Positions 16,932-25,760 are shown, counted from the stretch's first letter. The stretch: DNA of 57,020 nucleotides from Flavobacteriaceae bacterium (GCA_018608725.1 JABAZA010000084.1:1-57020), one strand, 5' to 3'. Translations and numbers: made by a program. Notes: generated by a model not told the origin, from the letters alone.

Positions 16932-18149
16932 TCATAAAATTGAGAGATACCACACGCTAAAACCGATTAAAAAAAGAATCCCTAGACAGCTCATAATGTG
17001 AAGGGTTTTGGAAGGTCGCCACTCTTTTGGAGTATGTTTACTAGCAATTAAAATATAGTTGGTAATTGCGTAAAAAGGAGCTGTTAAGAATGACAATACC
17101 GTAGCCACTTTTATAAGACTTCCCATTTCCGATAGAAAGAAAAAATAAATGCTCAGTGTTCCTAAAATCAATACGGTACTCCATATCAAATACCCATATT
17201 TGAACGGTTTTTCAAAAACCAATTCAATTGTTTTATGCATCGATCGGGGGGAGGCATCAAGAGTTGTTAAGGTCGTACTAAACATAGTTGTAAACGCTGC
17301 AATTCCAATAATAATAGAAGTCCAGTCTCCCAGGCTTTGTGTGTACATTTCAATAAGTTGAATAGGGAATTTACTTGCGCTCGTACTGAAACTTACACCT
17401 GTTGGATGCATGACAAGTGCTCCAAGCGTTACAAAACTAATCCCTAAAAAAATTGTTCCCAAGTATCCAATATTAAAATCCAGTAAGGCTGTTTTTGGAT
17501 TGCGTTTTTCACTGCTGTTTTTTTGTTTTTCGGTGGTCCATAAGGAATGCCATACCGAAATATCCAATGGAGCGGGCATCCATCCCATAAAAGCGATTAA
17601 AAATGTAATCTCGATACTGCCTTCTGGCAATAATTGTATAAATAAAACGGCTTCGCTTGAATTGTAAATTGCCATTGCGGTGGCACTCAAAGTTGTAAGG
17701 GTTAGGGTGATAATGATGACTTTCATCATGACATCCAAGAATCGATACTTCCCAACATTTAAGACGATAAAACACACAGATAAAATAACAACAGTCCAAA
17801 GTTTTACACTAATGAAATCGCCAAATAAAGAAGTGGCAATACCAGCAGTTACAATCGTAACAGCCGCTTGAATAGTGAACATGGTCAAAGAAGTGAGCAG
17901 TCCGTAAAGGATTAAAACGCCCTTTCCTAATTTTCGATAGCCTTCTAACAAACTTTCACCAGTTGCACTGGCATAGCGAGGACCAAACTGAAAAAAAGGA
18001 TATTTAACCAAGTGAATGAGAAGCAACGCCCAAAGGAGTCCAAATCCATAATCTGCTCCAGCTCGTGTGGACTGAACAAGGTGGGAAACCCCAATGGCAG
18101 CACCCGCAAAAAGAAGCCCAGGACCTAGTTTTTGTATAAAACGTTTCAT
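16932..18149 (-). CDS. Nramp-like transporter with non-canonical metal-site motifs
   Basis: About 405 residues with some eleven hydrophobic spans, colinear with the Nramp/MntH family of proton-coupled metal importers (opening GPGLLFAGAAIGVSHLVQST; later TRAGADYGFGLLW). The metal-binding DPGN of helix 1 is replaced by G20-V-S-H23. The helix 6 motif MPH reads MPAPLDISVW. Substrate may therefore differ from Mn or Fe; Mg or a non-metal substrate is conceivable. An ATG 30 bases upstream (18179) lies inside the dispersed leader repeat. The ATG at 18147-18149 is chosen because copies A and B place their genes' start at the same point. Confidence 0.82.
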   Translation of the reverse strand: MKRFIQKLGPGLLFAGAAIGVSHLVQSTRAGADYGFGLLWALLLIHLVKYPFFQFGPRYASATGESLLEGYRKLGKGVLILYGLLTSLTMFTIQAAVTIVTAGIATSLFGDFISVKLWTVVILSVCFIVLNVGKYRFLDVMMKVIIITLTLTTLSATAMAIYNSSEAVLFIQLLPEGSIEITFLIAFMGWMPAPLDISVWHSLWTTEKQKNSSEKRNPKTALLDFNIGYLGTIFLGISFVTLGALVMHPTGVSFSTSASKFPIQLIEMYTQSLGDWTSIIIGIAAFTTMFSTTLTTLDASPRSMHKTIELVFEKPFKYGYLIWSTVLILGTLSIYFFFLSEMGSLIKVATVLSFLTAPFYAITNYILIASKHTPKEWRPSKTLHIMSCLGILFLIGFSVWYLSIL

Positions 18150-18257
18150 GTGTTTAATGTATTGATTTTTAATGGTCACACCTGCCTGCCGCAGGCAGGT
18201 GTTATATCCATTTAATCGTTCCGCTGTGTATAGAAAATTTAGTTATGAATATTTCAT
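18147..18257 (-). repeat. Dispersed leader repeat, copy C (5' of Nramp-like gene; carries palindrome)
   Basis: Starts at the transporter start codon and runs to the sigma-factor stop. Outside the palindrome it is colinear with copy B over its whole length: GGTCACA, then TGTTATATCCATTTAATCGT, then ATTTAGTTATGAATATTTCA. It matches copy A near the start codon and around ATTTAATCGTTCCGCTG. Confidence 0.65.
18181..18199. repeat. Perfect 19-bp palindrome inserted in leader repeat
   Basis: CCTGCCTGCCGCAGGCAGG has nine-base arms around one central C. Compared with copy B it sits exactly between ..GGTYACA and TGTTA.., as a clean insertion into AT-rich sequence. It is related to the elements at 2261-2279 and 40037-40085. 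A strong hairpin would form in RNA of either strand. Confidence 0.8.
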
Positions 18258-18805
18258 TGCTTTGTCAAAATAATTTCGGCTAACAATTTTTTTGCTCTTA
18301 AAAGTTTAATTTTTACATTATTTACAGGTGCTTCAATCTCTTTAGAAATTTCGAGATAGGATAGCTCTTGAAAATACCGTAAATTGATTACTTGTTGGTA
18401 ATGAGGTTTTAACTTTTTAATGTCTTTTAATAATTCTGCCAGATTTTGTTCAGTAATCAGTTTGTCTTCTGGAGAAGGTGCTTCATCCTGAATCCAATAT
18501 ACACGTTCTTCATCTTCTTGTGAGGTTTGGTTGCTGAAGGATATTTTTTGTTTTCTTAAACTGTCAGAGTGCGTATTTTTTGCAATGGTAATCAGCCATG
18601 TTTTGAATTTGAAATTCTCATCAAAAGTATCGATTTTCTCGAAGGCTTTTGAAAACGTTTCAATTGTGATATCCTCCGCATCATTCTCATTTCGAGTTCG
18701 TTTCATTAAAAATCCATAGACATCGTTCCAAAATGTATGTAATAACAAATTGAACGCAATTTGATCGTTGTTTTTAGCTTTCTGAATGGCGTCGTTTACT
18801 TCCAA
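18254..18805 (-). CDS. RNA polymerase sigma factor, ECF subfamily
   Basis: 183 residues with sigma region 2 at about 20-90 (FWNDVYGFLMKRTRNENDAEDITIETFSKAF, then FKTWLITIAKN) and region 4 at about 120-180 (LKPHYQQVINLRYFQELSYLEISKEI, then VNNVKIKLLRAKKLL). It directs polymerase to a dedicated regulon. A small Cys-rich membrane protein gene lies upstream on the same strand. No classical anti-sigma factor or FecR is adjacent, so the signal is unknown. Confidence 0.93.
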   Translation of the reverse strand: MEVNDAIQKAKNNDQIAFNLLLHTFWNDVYGFLMKRTRNENDAEDITIETFSKAFEKIDTFDENFKFKTWLITIAKNTHSDSLRKQKISFSNQTSQEDEERVYWIQDEAPSPEDKLITEQNLAELLKDIKKLKPHYQQVINLRYFQELSYLEISKEIEAPVNNVKIKLLRAKKLLAEIILTKQ

Positions 18806-18847
18806 TGGCTTGGTGTTGATTTAATAGCGTTGTGAACCAATAAAGAT

Positions 18848-19051
18848 TTAAGAGTGCTGAGGTTCAGAGCAGTTTTTGTATTCATCTGGAGTTTTGCCAC
18901 AAAATCCACAAGTTTCACCTTCTTTGTTAATCATAGGATTTTGACTGGCACAAGTCCCCGCAAATTTACCGTCTTTTTTAGCCCATAATTTTATAGAAAT
19001 TCCTGCAACAGCAATACCCATGAGTGCTAACGTAATTAAAAATAAAATCAT
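18848..19051 (-). CDS. Small Cys-rich membrane protein
   Basis: About 67 residues: one transmembrane helix (MILFLITLALMGIAVAGISIK), then a short tail with cysteines in CAS..., CGFCGKTPDEY and NC. The CxxC suggests metal or redox chemistry. No named family is recognised. An ATG 24 bases upstream (19075) is rejected because the -7 box at 19065-19072 falls within that extension. It lies 42 bases before the ECF sigma gene and may be cotranscribed, so it could be a membrane partner of the sigma factor, but it shows no anti-sigma fold. Confidence 0.55.
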   Translation of the reverse strand: MILFLITLALMGIAVAGISIKLWAKKDGKFAGTCASQNPMINKEGETCGFCGKTPDEYKNCSEPQHS

Positions 19052-19064
19052 TTTAAATTTTTTA

Positions 19065-19072
19065 CAAAGATA
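19065..19072 (-). promoter_or_regulatory. -7 box of small Cys-rich protein / sigma factor unit
   Basis: TATCTTTG on the minus strand, 13 bases before the ATG at 19051, is a perfect TAnnTTTG. It fixes the start codon of the small gene. No -33 match is evident. Confidence 0.45.
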
Positions 19073-19153
19073 CACTTTTCATGAATTTGAAATCCTTGTG
19101 TGACTTTTTTTAATTTCTGTGTCAAAATATAAAACCTAAAAACTTTTAATATT

Positions 19154-19840
19154 ATGAAGAAATTATTTGCAGAATTTTTTGGAACCTTTTGGCTTGTATT
19201 TGGAGGTTGTGGTAGTGCTATTTTTACAGCCAATTATCAAGATTTAGGAATTGGATTTTATGGAGTTGCTGTTGCATTTGGTTTGACAGTCTTAACAATG
19301 ACTTTTGCTGTAGGACCCGTTTCTGGAGCCCATTTTAACCCAGCAGTCACTCTTGGTTTTTGGTCCTGTGGAAAGTTTGCCACCAAAGATGTATTCGGAT
19401 ATATTCTTGTTCAAGTTCTTGGAGCGATTGTTGCTGCCGCGACTTTGTTTTTAATCGTTTGAGGAAAATCTGATTTTGTTTCTGTTGGTAGTTTTGCTGC
19501 GAATGGATATGCAGAACTTTCTCCAGGGGGATATTCTATGACATCTGTATTGATTACAGAATTTGTAACCACTGCTTTTTTTGTGATTATTATTTTAGGG
19601 AGTACCACTCACGTGGATTCTAAAAAATTAGCTCCAATTGCTATTGGATTAGCACTGACTTTGATTCACTTGATTACAATTCCGATTTCAAACACTTCTG
19701 TAAATCCTGCACGTTCAACAGGACAGGTGTTATTTGCCGAAGGAGGTCACTATGTTGGTCAGCTCTGGTTGTTCTGGTTGGCACCTATTGCAGGAGCGAT
19801 TGTTGCAGGACTCGTTTGTAGATTAAGTAAAAAAGCGTAG
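19154..19840 (+). pseudogene. aqpZ: Aquaporin Z with one in-frame TGA
   Basis: A MIP-family water channel of 229 codons, the usual length. Both NPA boxes are intact: HFNPAVT in the first half and SVNPARS in the second. The reading frame is continuous except for TGA at 19460-19462, between LFLIV and GKSDF. E. coli AqpZ has Ser there (IASGK), so a single TCA to TGA change explains it. Frame and conservation resume at once ([19 protein letters not shown]). It is a recent nonsense mutation, a sequence error or read-through. Internal restart at ATG 19538 would yield only the second half. Confidence 0.88.
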
Positions 19841-19848
19841 AATCTAAT

Positions 19849-20859
19849 TTATAGGATATTGACTTCCGTTTCTAAATCAATATCAAAAATTAACTTTACA
19901 GCTTTTTGAATTTGTAGAGATAGAGTTAAGATATCTTTTCCAGAAGCTCCTCCGTAGTTTACTAAAACTAAAGCTTGTTTTGTATGTACGCCAAAATTTC
20001 CAAAAGTTTTCCCTTTAAAACCTGCCGTATCAATTAACCAAGCTGCAGGGATTTTAATAGAATCTTCTGAAACGTTGTAGTGCGGAATTAGTTGAAATTG
20101 AGATTGTAAAATTTGAAACTTAGAGGCCGAAACCACAGGATTTTTAAAAAAGCTGCCACTATTTCCAATAATTTTTGGATCTGGTAACTTGGAGTTTCTA
20201 ATCGATATAACTGCTTTTGAAACATCCTGAATTGTAGGAGTTTTTATTCCAGTATTTTCGAGCTTTGATTCAATGGCTCCATAATTGGTTTTGAGAATGT
20301 GATGTTGACTGCTCAGCTCAAACACTACCGAAGTAATGATGTATTGGCCTTTTAATTCTTGCTTAAAAATAGAATTCCTATATCCAAAATTACAATCTTC
20401 TTTAGTAAAAACTTTCAGTTCTTTAGTTTGAATATGAAGCGCTTCACAACTTACAAAAGAATCTTTTAGCTCTACACCATAAGCTCCTATATTTTGGATA
20501 GGTGCAGTACCCACATTTCCAGGAATTAATGACAAATTTTCAAGACCTCCAAAGTTTTCTTTGAGACACCAACATACAAATTCATGCCAGTTTTCGCCTG
20601 CTGCGACCTCTATTTGAACCCTGTTTTCAAGTTCTGAGAGAACTCGAATCCCTTTGAGGTTTATTTGTAGTACTAGAGCATCGACATCCTTGGTCAGTAG
20701 TATGTTACTGCCGCCGCCCAGGATCAATATATCAGAAGGGTTGGTGTTTAAAACATCCTTGAGGTCTTCTACAGAATTGATGGCCGCAAATTGCGAAGCA
20801 TTCACATCGATTCCAAAAGTATTGAAAGGTTTAAGAGGGATGTTATTTTTAATAGTCAT
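19849..20859 (-). CDS. murB: UDP-N-acetylenolpyruvoylglucosamine reductase
   Basis: FAD enzyme that reduces UDP-GlcNAc-enolpyruvate to UDP-MurNAc in peptidoglycan synthesis. The 336 residues match the long type I (E. coli-like) form. The FAD domain has ILGGGSNILL and LSLIPGNVGTAPIQNIGAYGVE. The catalytic serine block is IGNSGSFFKNP and the C-terminal part has AAWLIDTAGFKG. The start codon overlaps the stop of the upstream aminotransferase gene (TAATG), indicating coupled translation. Confidence 0.96.
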   Translation of the reverse strand: MTIKNNIPLKPFNTFGIDVNASQFAAINSVEDLKDVLNTNPSDILILGGGSNILLTKDVDALVLQINLKGIRVLSELENRVQIEVAAGENWHEFVCWCLKENFGGLENLSLIPGNVGTAPIQNIGAYGVELKDSFVSCEALHIQTKELKVFTKEDCNFGYRNSIFKQELKGQYIITSVVFELSSQHHILKTNYGAIESKLENTGIKTPTIQDVSKAVISIRNSKLPDPKIIGNSGSFFKNPVVSASKFQILQSQFQLIPHYNVSEDSIKIPAAWLIDTAGFKGKTFGNFGVHTKQALVLVNYGGASGKDILTLSLQIQKAVKLIFDIDLETEVNIL

Positions 20860-22049
20860 TAATCTTTGTACTGAGTGAGGGCGGCTTTTAAAATAGCAAC
20901 CGAAGTTCTAAGGTCTTCTTTATTTAGGACATAAGCAATTCTTACTTGATTTTTTCCCAGCCCTTCCGTAGAATAAAACCCAGCAGCCGGTGCCACCATG
21001 ATGGTTTCATTTTCAAGTCTAAATGTTTCTAATAACCATTGCGCAAATACATCCGAATCGTTTATTGGAAGCTCTACAATGCAGTAAAAAGCACCTTTGG
21101 GATTGGCTACCTTTACGCCGTCAATTTTTTCAAGTTCTTCTACCAAAACATTTCTACGTTCTACATATTCAGAAATCACTTCGCGAAAATAGCTGTCTGG
21201 AGTTTCCAAAGCTGCTTCACTAGCTAAAAGGGCGTAGGTAGGTGGCGATAATCGCGCTTGTGCGAATTTTAAAGCCGTATCAAGAACCGTTTTGTTTTTA
21301 GTTACAATACATCCAATTCGAGCGCCACACATGCTGTACCGTTTTGACACCGAATCAATAATAATGGCATTTAATTCTAAGTTTTCTTCTTGCATGATGG
21401 AATAATGCTCGTGTCCATCATAGGTAAATTCGCGATAGACCTCGTCAGAAATTAGAAATAAATCGTGTTTTTTAACAAGTGCAGCGAGCTGCTTAATTTC
21501 AGTTTTGCTATACAAATATCCTGTTGGATTTCCGGGGTTGCAAATTAATATTGCTTTTGTTTTTGGGGTGATTAACGCTTCAAAATCAGCAATAGGGGGC
21601 AGGGCAAAATTGGATTCAATATTAGAAACTACCGGAACTACTTTTACCCCTTGTGCCGTAGAAAACCCATTGTAATTTGCATAAAAAGGCTCGGGAATAA
21701 TCACTTCATCTTCCGGATCCATAATGCTTCCAAACGTAAAAAATAAAGCTTCGCTACCGCCAGTGGTTATGATGATATCATCGGCACGGACATGAATGTC
21801 ATTTTTCTTGTAATAGGCTGCTAGTTTTGTACGGTAGGTGTCTGATCCTTCCGAGCGACTGTAAGCTAAAGTGTCTATGGTGTTGTTTTTGACAGCATTT
21901 AATGCCACTTCGGGGGTTTTAATATCAGGCTGACCAATATTCAAATGATAGACATTTACACCTTCCTTTTTTGCTTTTTCAGCATAAGGCACCAGTTTTC
22001 TAATTGGTGATTGCGGCATTAACTGTCCTTTTCTAGAAATATTTGGCAT
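20859..22049 (-). CDS. Class I/II PLP-dependent aminotransferase (aspartate aminotransferase-like)
   Basis: 396 residues of fold-type I: LNIGQPDIKTPE near the N terminus, TTGGSEALFF for phosphate binding, NPGNPTGYLYS, SDEVYREFTYDG, and the PLP lysine in DSVSKRYSMCGARIGC. The C-terminal arginine for the alpha-carboxylate is in NQVRIAYVL. This group includes aspartate and aromatic aminotransferases, and the preferred amino acid cannot be read from sequence. A TAAATTTG -7 box is at 22073-22080. It is cotranscribed with murB, probably without a functional link. Confidence 0.9.
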   Translation of the reverse strand: MPNISRKGQLMPQSPIRKLVPYAEKAKKEGVNVYHLNIGQPDIKTPEVALNAVKNNTIDTLAYSRSEGSDTYRTKLAAYYKKNDIHVRADDIIITTGGSEALFFTFGSIMDPEDEVIIPEPFYANYNGFSTAQGVKVVPVVSNIESNFALPPIADFEALITPKTKAILICNPGNPTGYLYSKTEIKQLAALVKKHDLFLISDEVYREFTYDGHEHYSIMQEENLELNAIIIDSVSKRYSMCGARIGCIVTKNKTVLDTALKFAQARLSPPTYALLASEAALETPDSYFREVISEYVERRNVLVEELEKIDGVKVANPKGAFYCIVELPINDSDVFAQWLLETFRLENETIMVAPAAGFYSTEGLGKNQVRIAYVLNKEDLRTSVAILKAALTQYKD

Positions 22050-22072
22050 GGTTCTATAATATAGATTGTTTA

Positions 22073-22080
22073 CAAATTTA
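22073..22080 (-). promoter_or_regulatory. -7 box of aminotransferase-murB operon
   Basis: TAAATTTG on the minus strand fits TAnnTTTG and would give a leader of about 18 bases. The remaining stretch to 22245 holds no gene or other structure that I can support. Confidence 0.4.
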
Positions 22081-22245
22081 TCTTAAAGTTTGTATAAAAT
22101 AAAGCTCTTTAACTATTATTTAAACAAAACTAATGTAAATTATATGGAAGCCCTTACTACTTTTATGATGCTAAATAGGAAATCGCTTTATGTTATTTTT
22201 TTTATTGGTTTTAATTTGAGGATGTAATAGAATTAGTTATTGCAT

Positions 22246-22275
22246 AAAAAAAGCACCAATTAAGGTGCTTTTTTA
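22246..22275. terminator. Bidirectional Rho-independent terminator
   Basis: AAGCACC (22251-22257) pairs with GGTGCTT (22264-22270) around AATTAA. It is flanked by an A-run on the left and a T-run on the right, so it can act in both directions. It ends the DUF1573 gene, whose stop is at 22292. Confidence 0.85.
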
Positions 22276-22291
22276 GTATCTGGATTTTAAG

Positions 22292-22717
22292 TTATTGTTC
22301 TAGAACACTTTTATCTTTATCTTCAATGACACTGGCCTTACTAGAGTCGATAACAGTACCTTTAATTTTCAAGGCAACTGTAGGTCTTTCTGCATTGGAA
22401 GTGACTGTAATGGTTTTTCGAATTGGGTTGACGCGTTTTGTGTCGTATTTCACTTCAATTTCACCATTTTCTCCGGGTAGAATAGGCGCTGTTGGTTTTT
22501 TAGGAACCGTACAGCCACAGCTCGATTTTACAGCAGAAACGATTAAAGGGGCATTGCCTGTGTTTTTGAATTTAAACACACGCACTCCATCAGAACCTTT
22601 CTCTATAACTCCATAATCGATTGTTTCTGATTCAAATTCAATTTTAGCAATTTTGTCTTGTGCATAGACTCCTAAACTGAAGACAGAAATGAAAACTAAT
22701 GTAAAAAGCTTTTTCAT
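22292..22717 (-). CDS. Secreted DUF1573 protein
   Basis: 141 residues starting with a signal peptide (MKKLFTLVFISVFSLGVYAQ). A DUF1573 immunoglobulin-like domain follows, with its hallmark INDYG-type start (IDYGVIEKG), FKFKNTGNAPL, SSCGCTVP and LPGENGEIEVKYDT. The family is abundant in Bacteroidota envelopes, with no proven function. An upstream ATG 33 bases earlier would put polar residues before the signal peptide, so the start at 22717 is preferred. The C-terminal tail is short and charged. Confidence 0.88.
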   Translation of the reverse strand: MKKLFTLVFISVFSLGVYAQDKIAKIEFESETIDYGVIEKGSDGVRVFKFKNTGNAPLIVSAVKSSCGCTVPKKPTAPILPGENGEIEVKYDTKRVNPIRKTITVTSNAERPTVALKIKGTVIDSSKASVIEDKDKSVLEQ

Positions 22718-22820
22718 AATGATAGTATTTGTTATTGTAAATTTAGGCACTTTTTTGTAAAACTACAAAAATGCACTTATATAAATTCAATTATTAATTC
22801 TAAAGAAACTAAAATATAAG

Positions 22821-22828
22821 TACTTTTG
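22821..22828 (+). promoter_or_regulatory. -7 box of valS
   Basis: TACTTTTG fits TAnnTTTG, 32 bases before the valS ATG. No T-box or other tRNA-sensing leader is visible in the short gap. Confidence 0.4.
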
Positions 22829-22860
22829 TAAATTAACATTCAAAAATTATTCCAAAAAGT

Positions 22861-25491
22861 ATGTCTATTCCTTCAAAATATGATGCGTCAACTGTTGAAA
22901 ACAAATGGTATGACTATTGGATGACTCATAACTATTTCCATTCAACTCCCGATTCTCGAGAGCCTTATACGATTGTAATACCCCCACCAAATGTAACGGG
23001 AATTTTACATATGGGACATATGTTGAACAACACCATTCAGGATGTTTTGGTACGTCGTGCAAGGTTACAGGGCAAAAATGCTTGTTGGGTGCCTGGTACA
23101 GACCATGCTTCGATTGCTACTGAAGCGAAAGTGGTAGCAAAACTTAAAAAGAAAGGAATTCATAAAAACGATCTTTCTAGAGCACAGTTTATGGAGCATG
23201 CTTGGGAATGGACTGAAGAGTATGGAGGCGTTATTCTTGAACAACTTAAAAAATTAGGCTGTTCTTGTGATTGGGATCGTACGAAATTCACGATGGATGA
23301 CCAGATGAGTGAGTCCGTGATTAAAGTATTTATTGATCTATTTAATAAAGGGTTGATTTATAGAGGATTTAGAATGGTGAATTGGGATCCTCAAGCTCAA
23401 ACTACACTATCTGATGAAGAAGTGATTTATGAAGAACGTCAAGGCAATTTATTCTATTTAAATTATAAAATTCAAGATAGTGATGAGCAGATTGTCATTG
23501 CGACTACACGTCCCGAAACGATTTTAGGAGATACAGCAATTTGTATCAATCCAAATGATGAACGTTATTCGCATCTGAAAGGAAAAAAAGCAATTGTTCC
23601 CTTATGTGGTCGTATTATTCCTATCATTGAAGATGACTATGTTGATATTGAATTTGGAACGGGTTGTTTGAAAGTAACCCCTGCACATGATACAAATGAT
23701 AAAACATTAGGCGAAAAACACAATCTGGAAGTGATTGATATTTTTAATGCCGATGCAACACTGAATAGTTTTGGTCTTCATTATGAAGGGAAAGATCGGT
23801 TTGTAGTTCGAAAAGAAATTGTAAAAGAGCTGGACTCTAAAGGAATTCTAATTAAAACAGAACAGCATGTACATAAAGTAGGAACTTCAGAACGTACAAA
23901 AGTAGTCATTGAACCACGTTTGTCTGATCAGTGGTTTTTGAAAATGGAAACTCTTGCAAAACCAGCAATCAAAGCGGTTTTAGAAGATAAAACAATTAAG
24001 CTGTTTCCAAATAAATTTGAAAACACCTATCGTCATTGGATGGAAAATATCCGCGATTGGAATATTTCGAGACAATTATTTTGGGGACAACAGATACCCG
24101 CATATTTTTATGGAGATGGCAAAGACGATTTTGTTGTAGCAGAATCTATTGAAAAAGCGTTAGAATTAGCGAAAGACAAATCGGGAAATACACAACTAGA
24201 TATTATAGATTTAAGGCAAGACAGTGATGTTTTAGACACCTGGTTCTCATCATGGTTGTGGCCAATATCGGTCTTTGATGGAATTCGAAATCCTGAAAAT
24301 GAAGACATCAAATATTATTATCCAACCAATGATTTAGTAACGGGGCCAGATATTTTATTTTTCTGGGTGGCACGTATGATTGTTGCAGGTTACGAATATA
24401 AAGATCAAAAGCCTTTTAAAAACGTGTACTTTACAGGGCTTGTACGAGACAAACAGCGTCGAAAGATGAGCAAGTCATTAGGAAACTCTCCAGATGCGTT
24501 AAAACTCATAGAAGATTTTGGTGCTGATGGTGTTCGTGTAGGATTGTTATTGAGTTCAGCTGCTGGGAATGATTTAATGTTTGATGAAGCGCTTTGTCAA
24601 CAAGGAAAAGCGTTTGGAAATAAAATATGGAATGCTTTTCGACTTATCGAGGGTTGGGAAGTTGCCGAAATTAAACAACCGGATTATGCCGTTATAGCGA
24701 TTGATTGGTATCATGCAAAATTTCAAAAAACTTTAGTAGAAATAGAAGATCATTTTAGTAAGTATCGTTTAAGTGATGCTTTAATGACAACCTATAAATT
24801 AATTTGGGATGATTTCTGTTCATGGCTATTAGAAATGGTAAAACCGGCTTATGGGGCGCCAATTGATAAAATAACGTATGAGGCTGTTGTAGCAATATTG
24901 GAATCAAATCTGAAAGTTTTACATCCGTTTATGCCATTTCTTACTGAAGAAATCTGGCAATTTTTAGAAAAAAGAACACCAGAGAAAGCTCTAATTGTTG
25001 CTTCTTGGCCAGAACAGAAGCCCTATGATCAAGCCCTGTTAAATGGTTTTGAATTTGCTTCAGACGTTGTGTCGGGAATCCGTACAATTCGAAAAGAAAA
25101 AAATATTGCATTTAAAAATACGATTGAACTTTTGGTATTGAACAAGGAGTCTCAAACCAAAGATTTTGATGCGATTATTACTAAGTTAGGAAATATTTCA
25201 AACTTGACCTATACCAATGAAACAGTTGAAAATGCATTGTCTTTCAGAGTAAAATCTAATGAATATTTTATTCCAGCAAATGACACCATTGATGTTGCGG
25301 CTGAACTATTAAAATTAGAAGAAGAGCTGAAGTACACAGAAGGCTTTTTGAAATCGGTTCAAAAGAAATTGTCAAACGAGCGTTTTGTTTCGGGAGCTCC
25401 TGAACAAGTTGTGGCAAGTGAAAAGAAAAAAGAAGCGGATGCTATTGCAAAAATTGATACCCTTAAAGCAAGTTTGAAAAATTTAAAATAA
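22861..25491 (+). CDS. valS: Valyl-tRNA synthetase
   Basis: Class I aminoacyl-tRNA synthetase charging tRNA-Val. Of 876 residues, PPPNVTG (41-47) and the HIGH-type HMGH (50-53) begin the Rossmann domain. The editing domain follows with TTRPETILGDTAI. The KMSKS loop reads RRKMSKSLGNSPD. The anticodon domain is followed by a C-terminal coiled coil (LLKLEEELKYTEGFLKSVQKKL) as expected for ValRS. It converges on the ACBP-like gene with a gap of two bases. Confidence 0.98.
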   Translation: MSIPSKYDASTVENKWYDYWMTHNYFHSTPDSREPYTIVIPPPNVTGILHMGHMLNNTIQDVLVRRARLQGKNACWVPGTDHASIATEAKVVAKLKKKGIHKNDLSRAQFMEHAWEWTEEYGGVILEQLKKLGCSCDWDRTKFTMDDQMSESVIKVFIDLFNKGLIYRGFRMVNWDPQAQTTLSDEEVIYEERQGNLFYLNYKIQDSDEQIVIATTRPETILGDTAICINPNDERYSHLKGKKAIVPLCGRIIPIIEDDYVDIEFGTGCLKVTPAHDTNDKTLGEKHNLEVIDIFNADATLNSFGLHYEGKDRFVVRKEIVKELDSKGILIKTEQHVHKVGTSERTKVVIEPRLSDQWFLKMETLAKPAIKAVLEDKTIKLFPNKFENTYRHWMENIRDWNISRQLFWGQQIPAYFYGDGKDDFVVAESIEKALELAKDKSGNTQLDIIDLRQDSDVLDTWFSSWLWPISVFDGIRNPENEDIKYYYPTNDLVTGPDILFFWVARMIVAGYEYKDQKPFKNVYFTGLVRDKQRRKMSKSLGNSPDALKLIEDFGADGVRVGLLLSSAAGNDLMFDEALCQQGKAFGNKIWNAFRLIEGWEVAEIKQPDYAVIAIDWYHAKFQKTLVEIEDHFSKYRLSDALMTTYKLIWDDFCSWLLEMVKPAYGAPIDKITYEAVVAILESNLKVLHPFMPFLTEEIWQFLEKRTPEKALIVASWPEQKPYDQALLNGFEFASDVVSGIRTIRKEKNIAFKNTIELLVLNKESQTKDFDAIITKLGNISNLTYTNETVENALSFRVKSNEYFIPANDTIDVAAELLKLEEELKYTEGFLKSVQKKLSNERFVSGAPEQVVASEKKKEADAIAKIDTLKASLKNLK

Positions 25492-25493
25492 TC

Positions 25494-25760
25494 TTATTTT
25501 CGATAAATTAGGTACGTATTAGCCAAGTCGATGTAGCGTTGTTTTGCTTCGTCTTGAGTAATGTCTTCAACCTGAAAAAGTGCATTTGTTTTAAAAGCAA
25601 TTATAATAGCTTTACTACTGCTTGGACGACTGTAATCGTTAGTAGCTTTTTTGTAATAGGCATAGAGTTTTAAGAGGATGTCAGCAGGGAACGGCTGCTC
25701 ATGGTTATTGATACTCTCAACAGCTTCTCTAAATTCTATATCTAAAACATCTGGGTTCAT
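25494..25760 (-). CDS. Acyl-CoA-binding protein family
   Basis: An 88-residue four-helix protein resembling eukaryotic ACBP: FREAVESINNHEQPFPADILLKLYAYYKKAT, then KAIIIAFKTNALFQVEDITQDEAKQRYIDLANTYL. The lysine and tyrosine of YAYYKKAT and KA that contact the CoA phosphate are conserved; the usual W in KWxAW is F. It follows psd by a single base at the end of a phospholipid operon, so delivery of acyl-CoA or acyl groups to membrane synthesis is a reasonable inference. Confidence 0.82.
   Translation of the reverse strand: MNPDVLDIEFREAVESINNHEQPFPADILLKLYAYYKKATNDYSRPSSSKAIIIAFKTNALFQVEDITQDEAKQRYIDLANTYLIYRK

Noticed and set aside
19460-19462. TGA in aqpZ as a selenocysteine codon
   Set aside because: The position is Ser in the homologue I recall, aquaporins are not selenoproteins, and no SECIS-like hairpin is evident directly after the stop.
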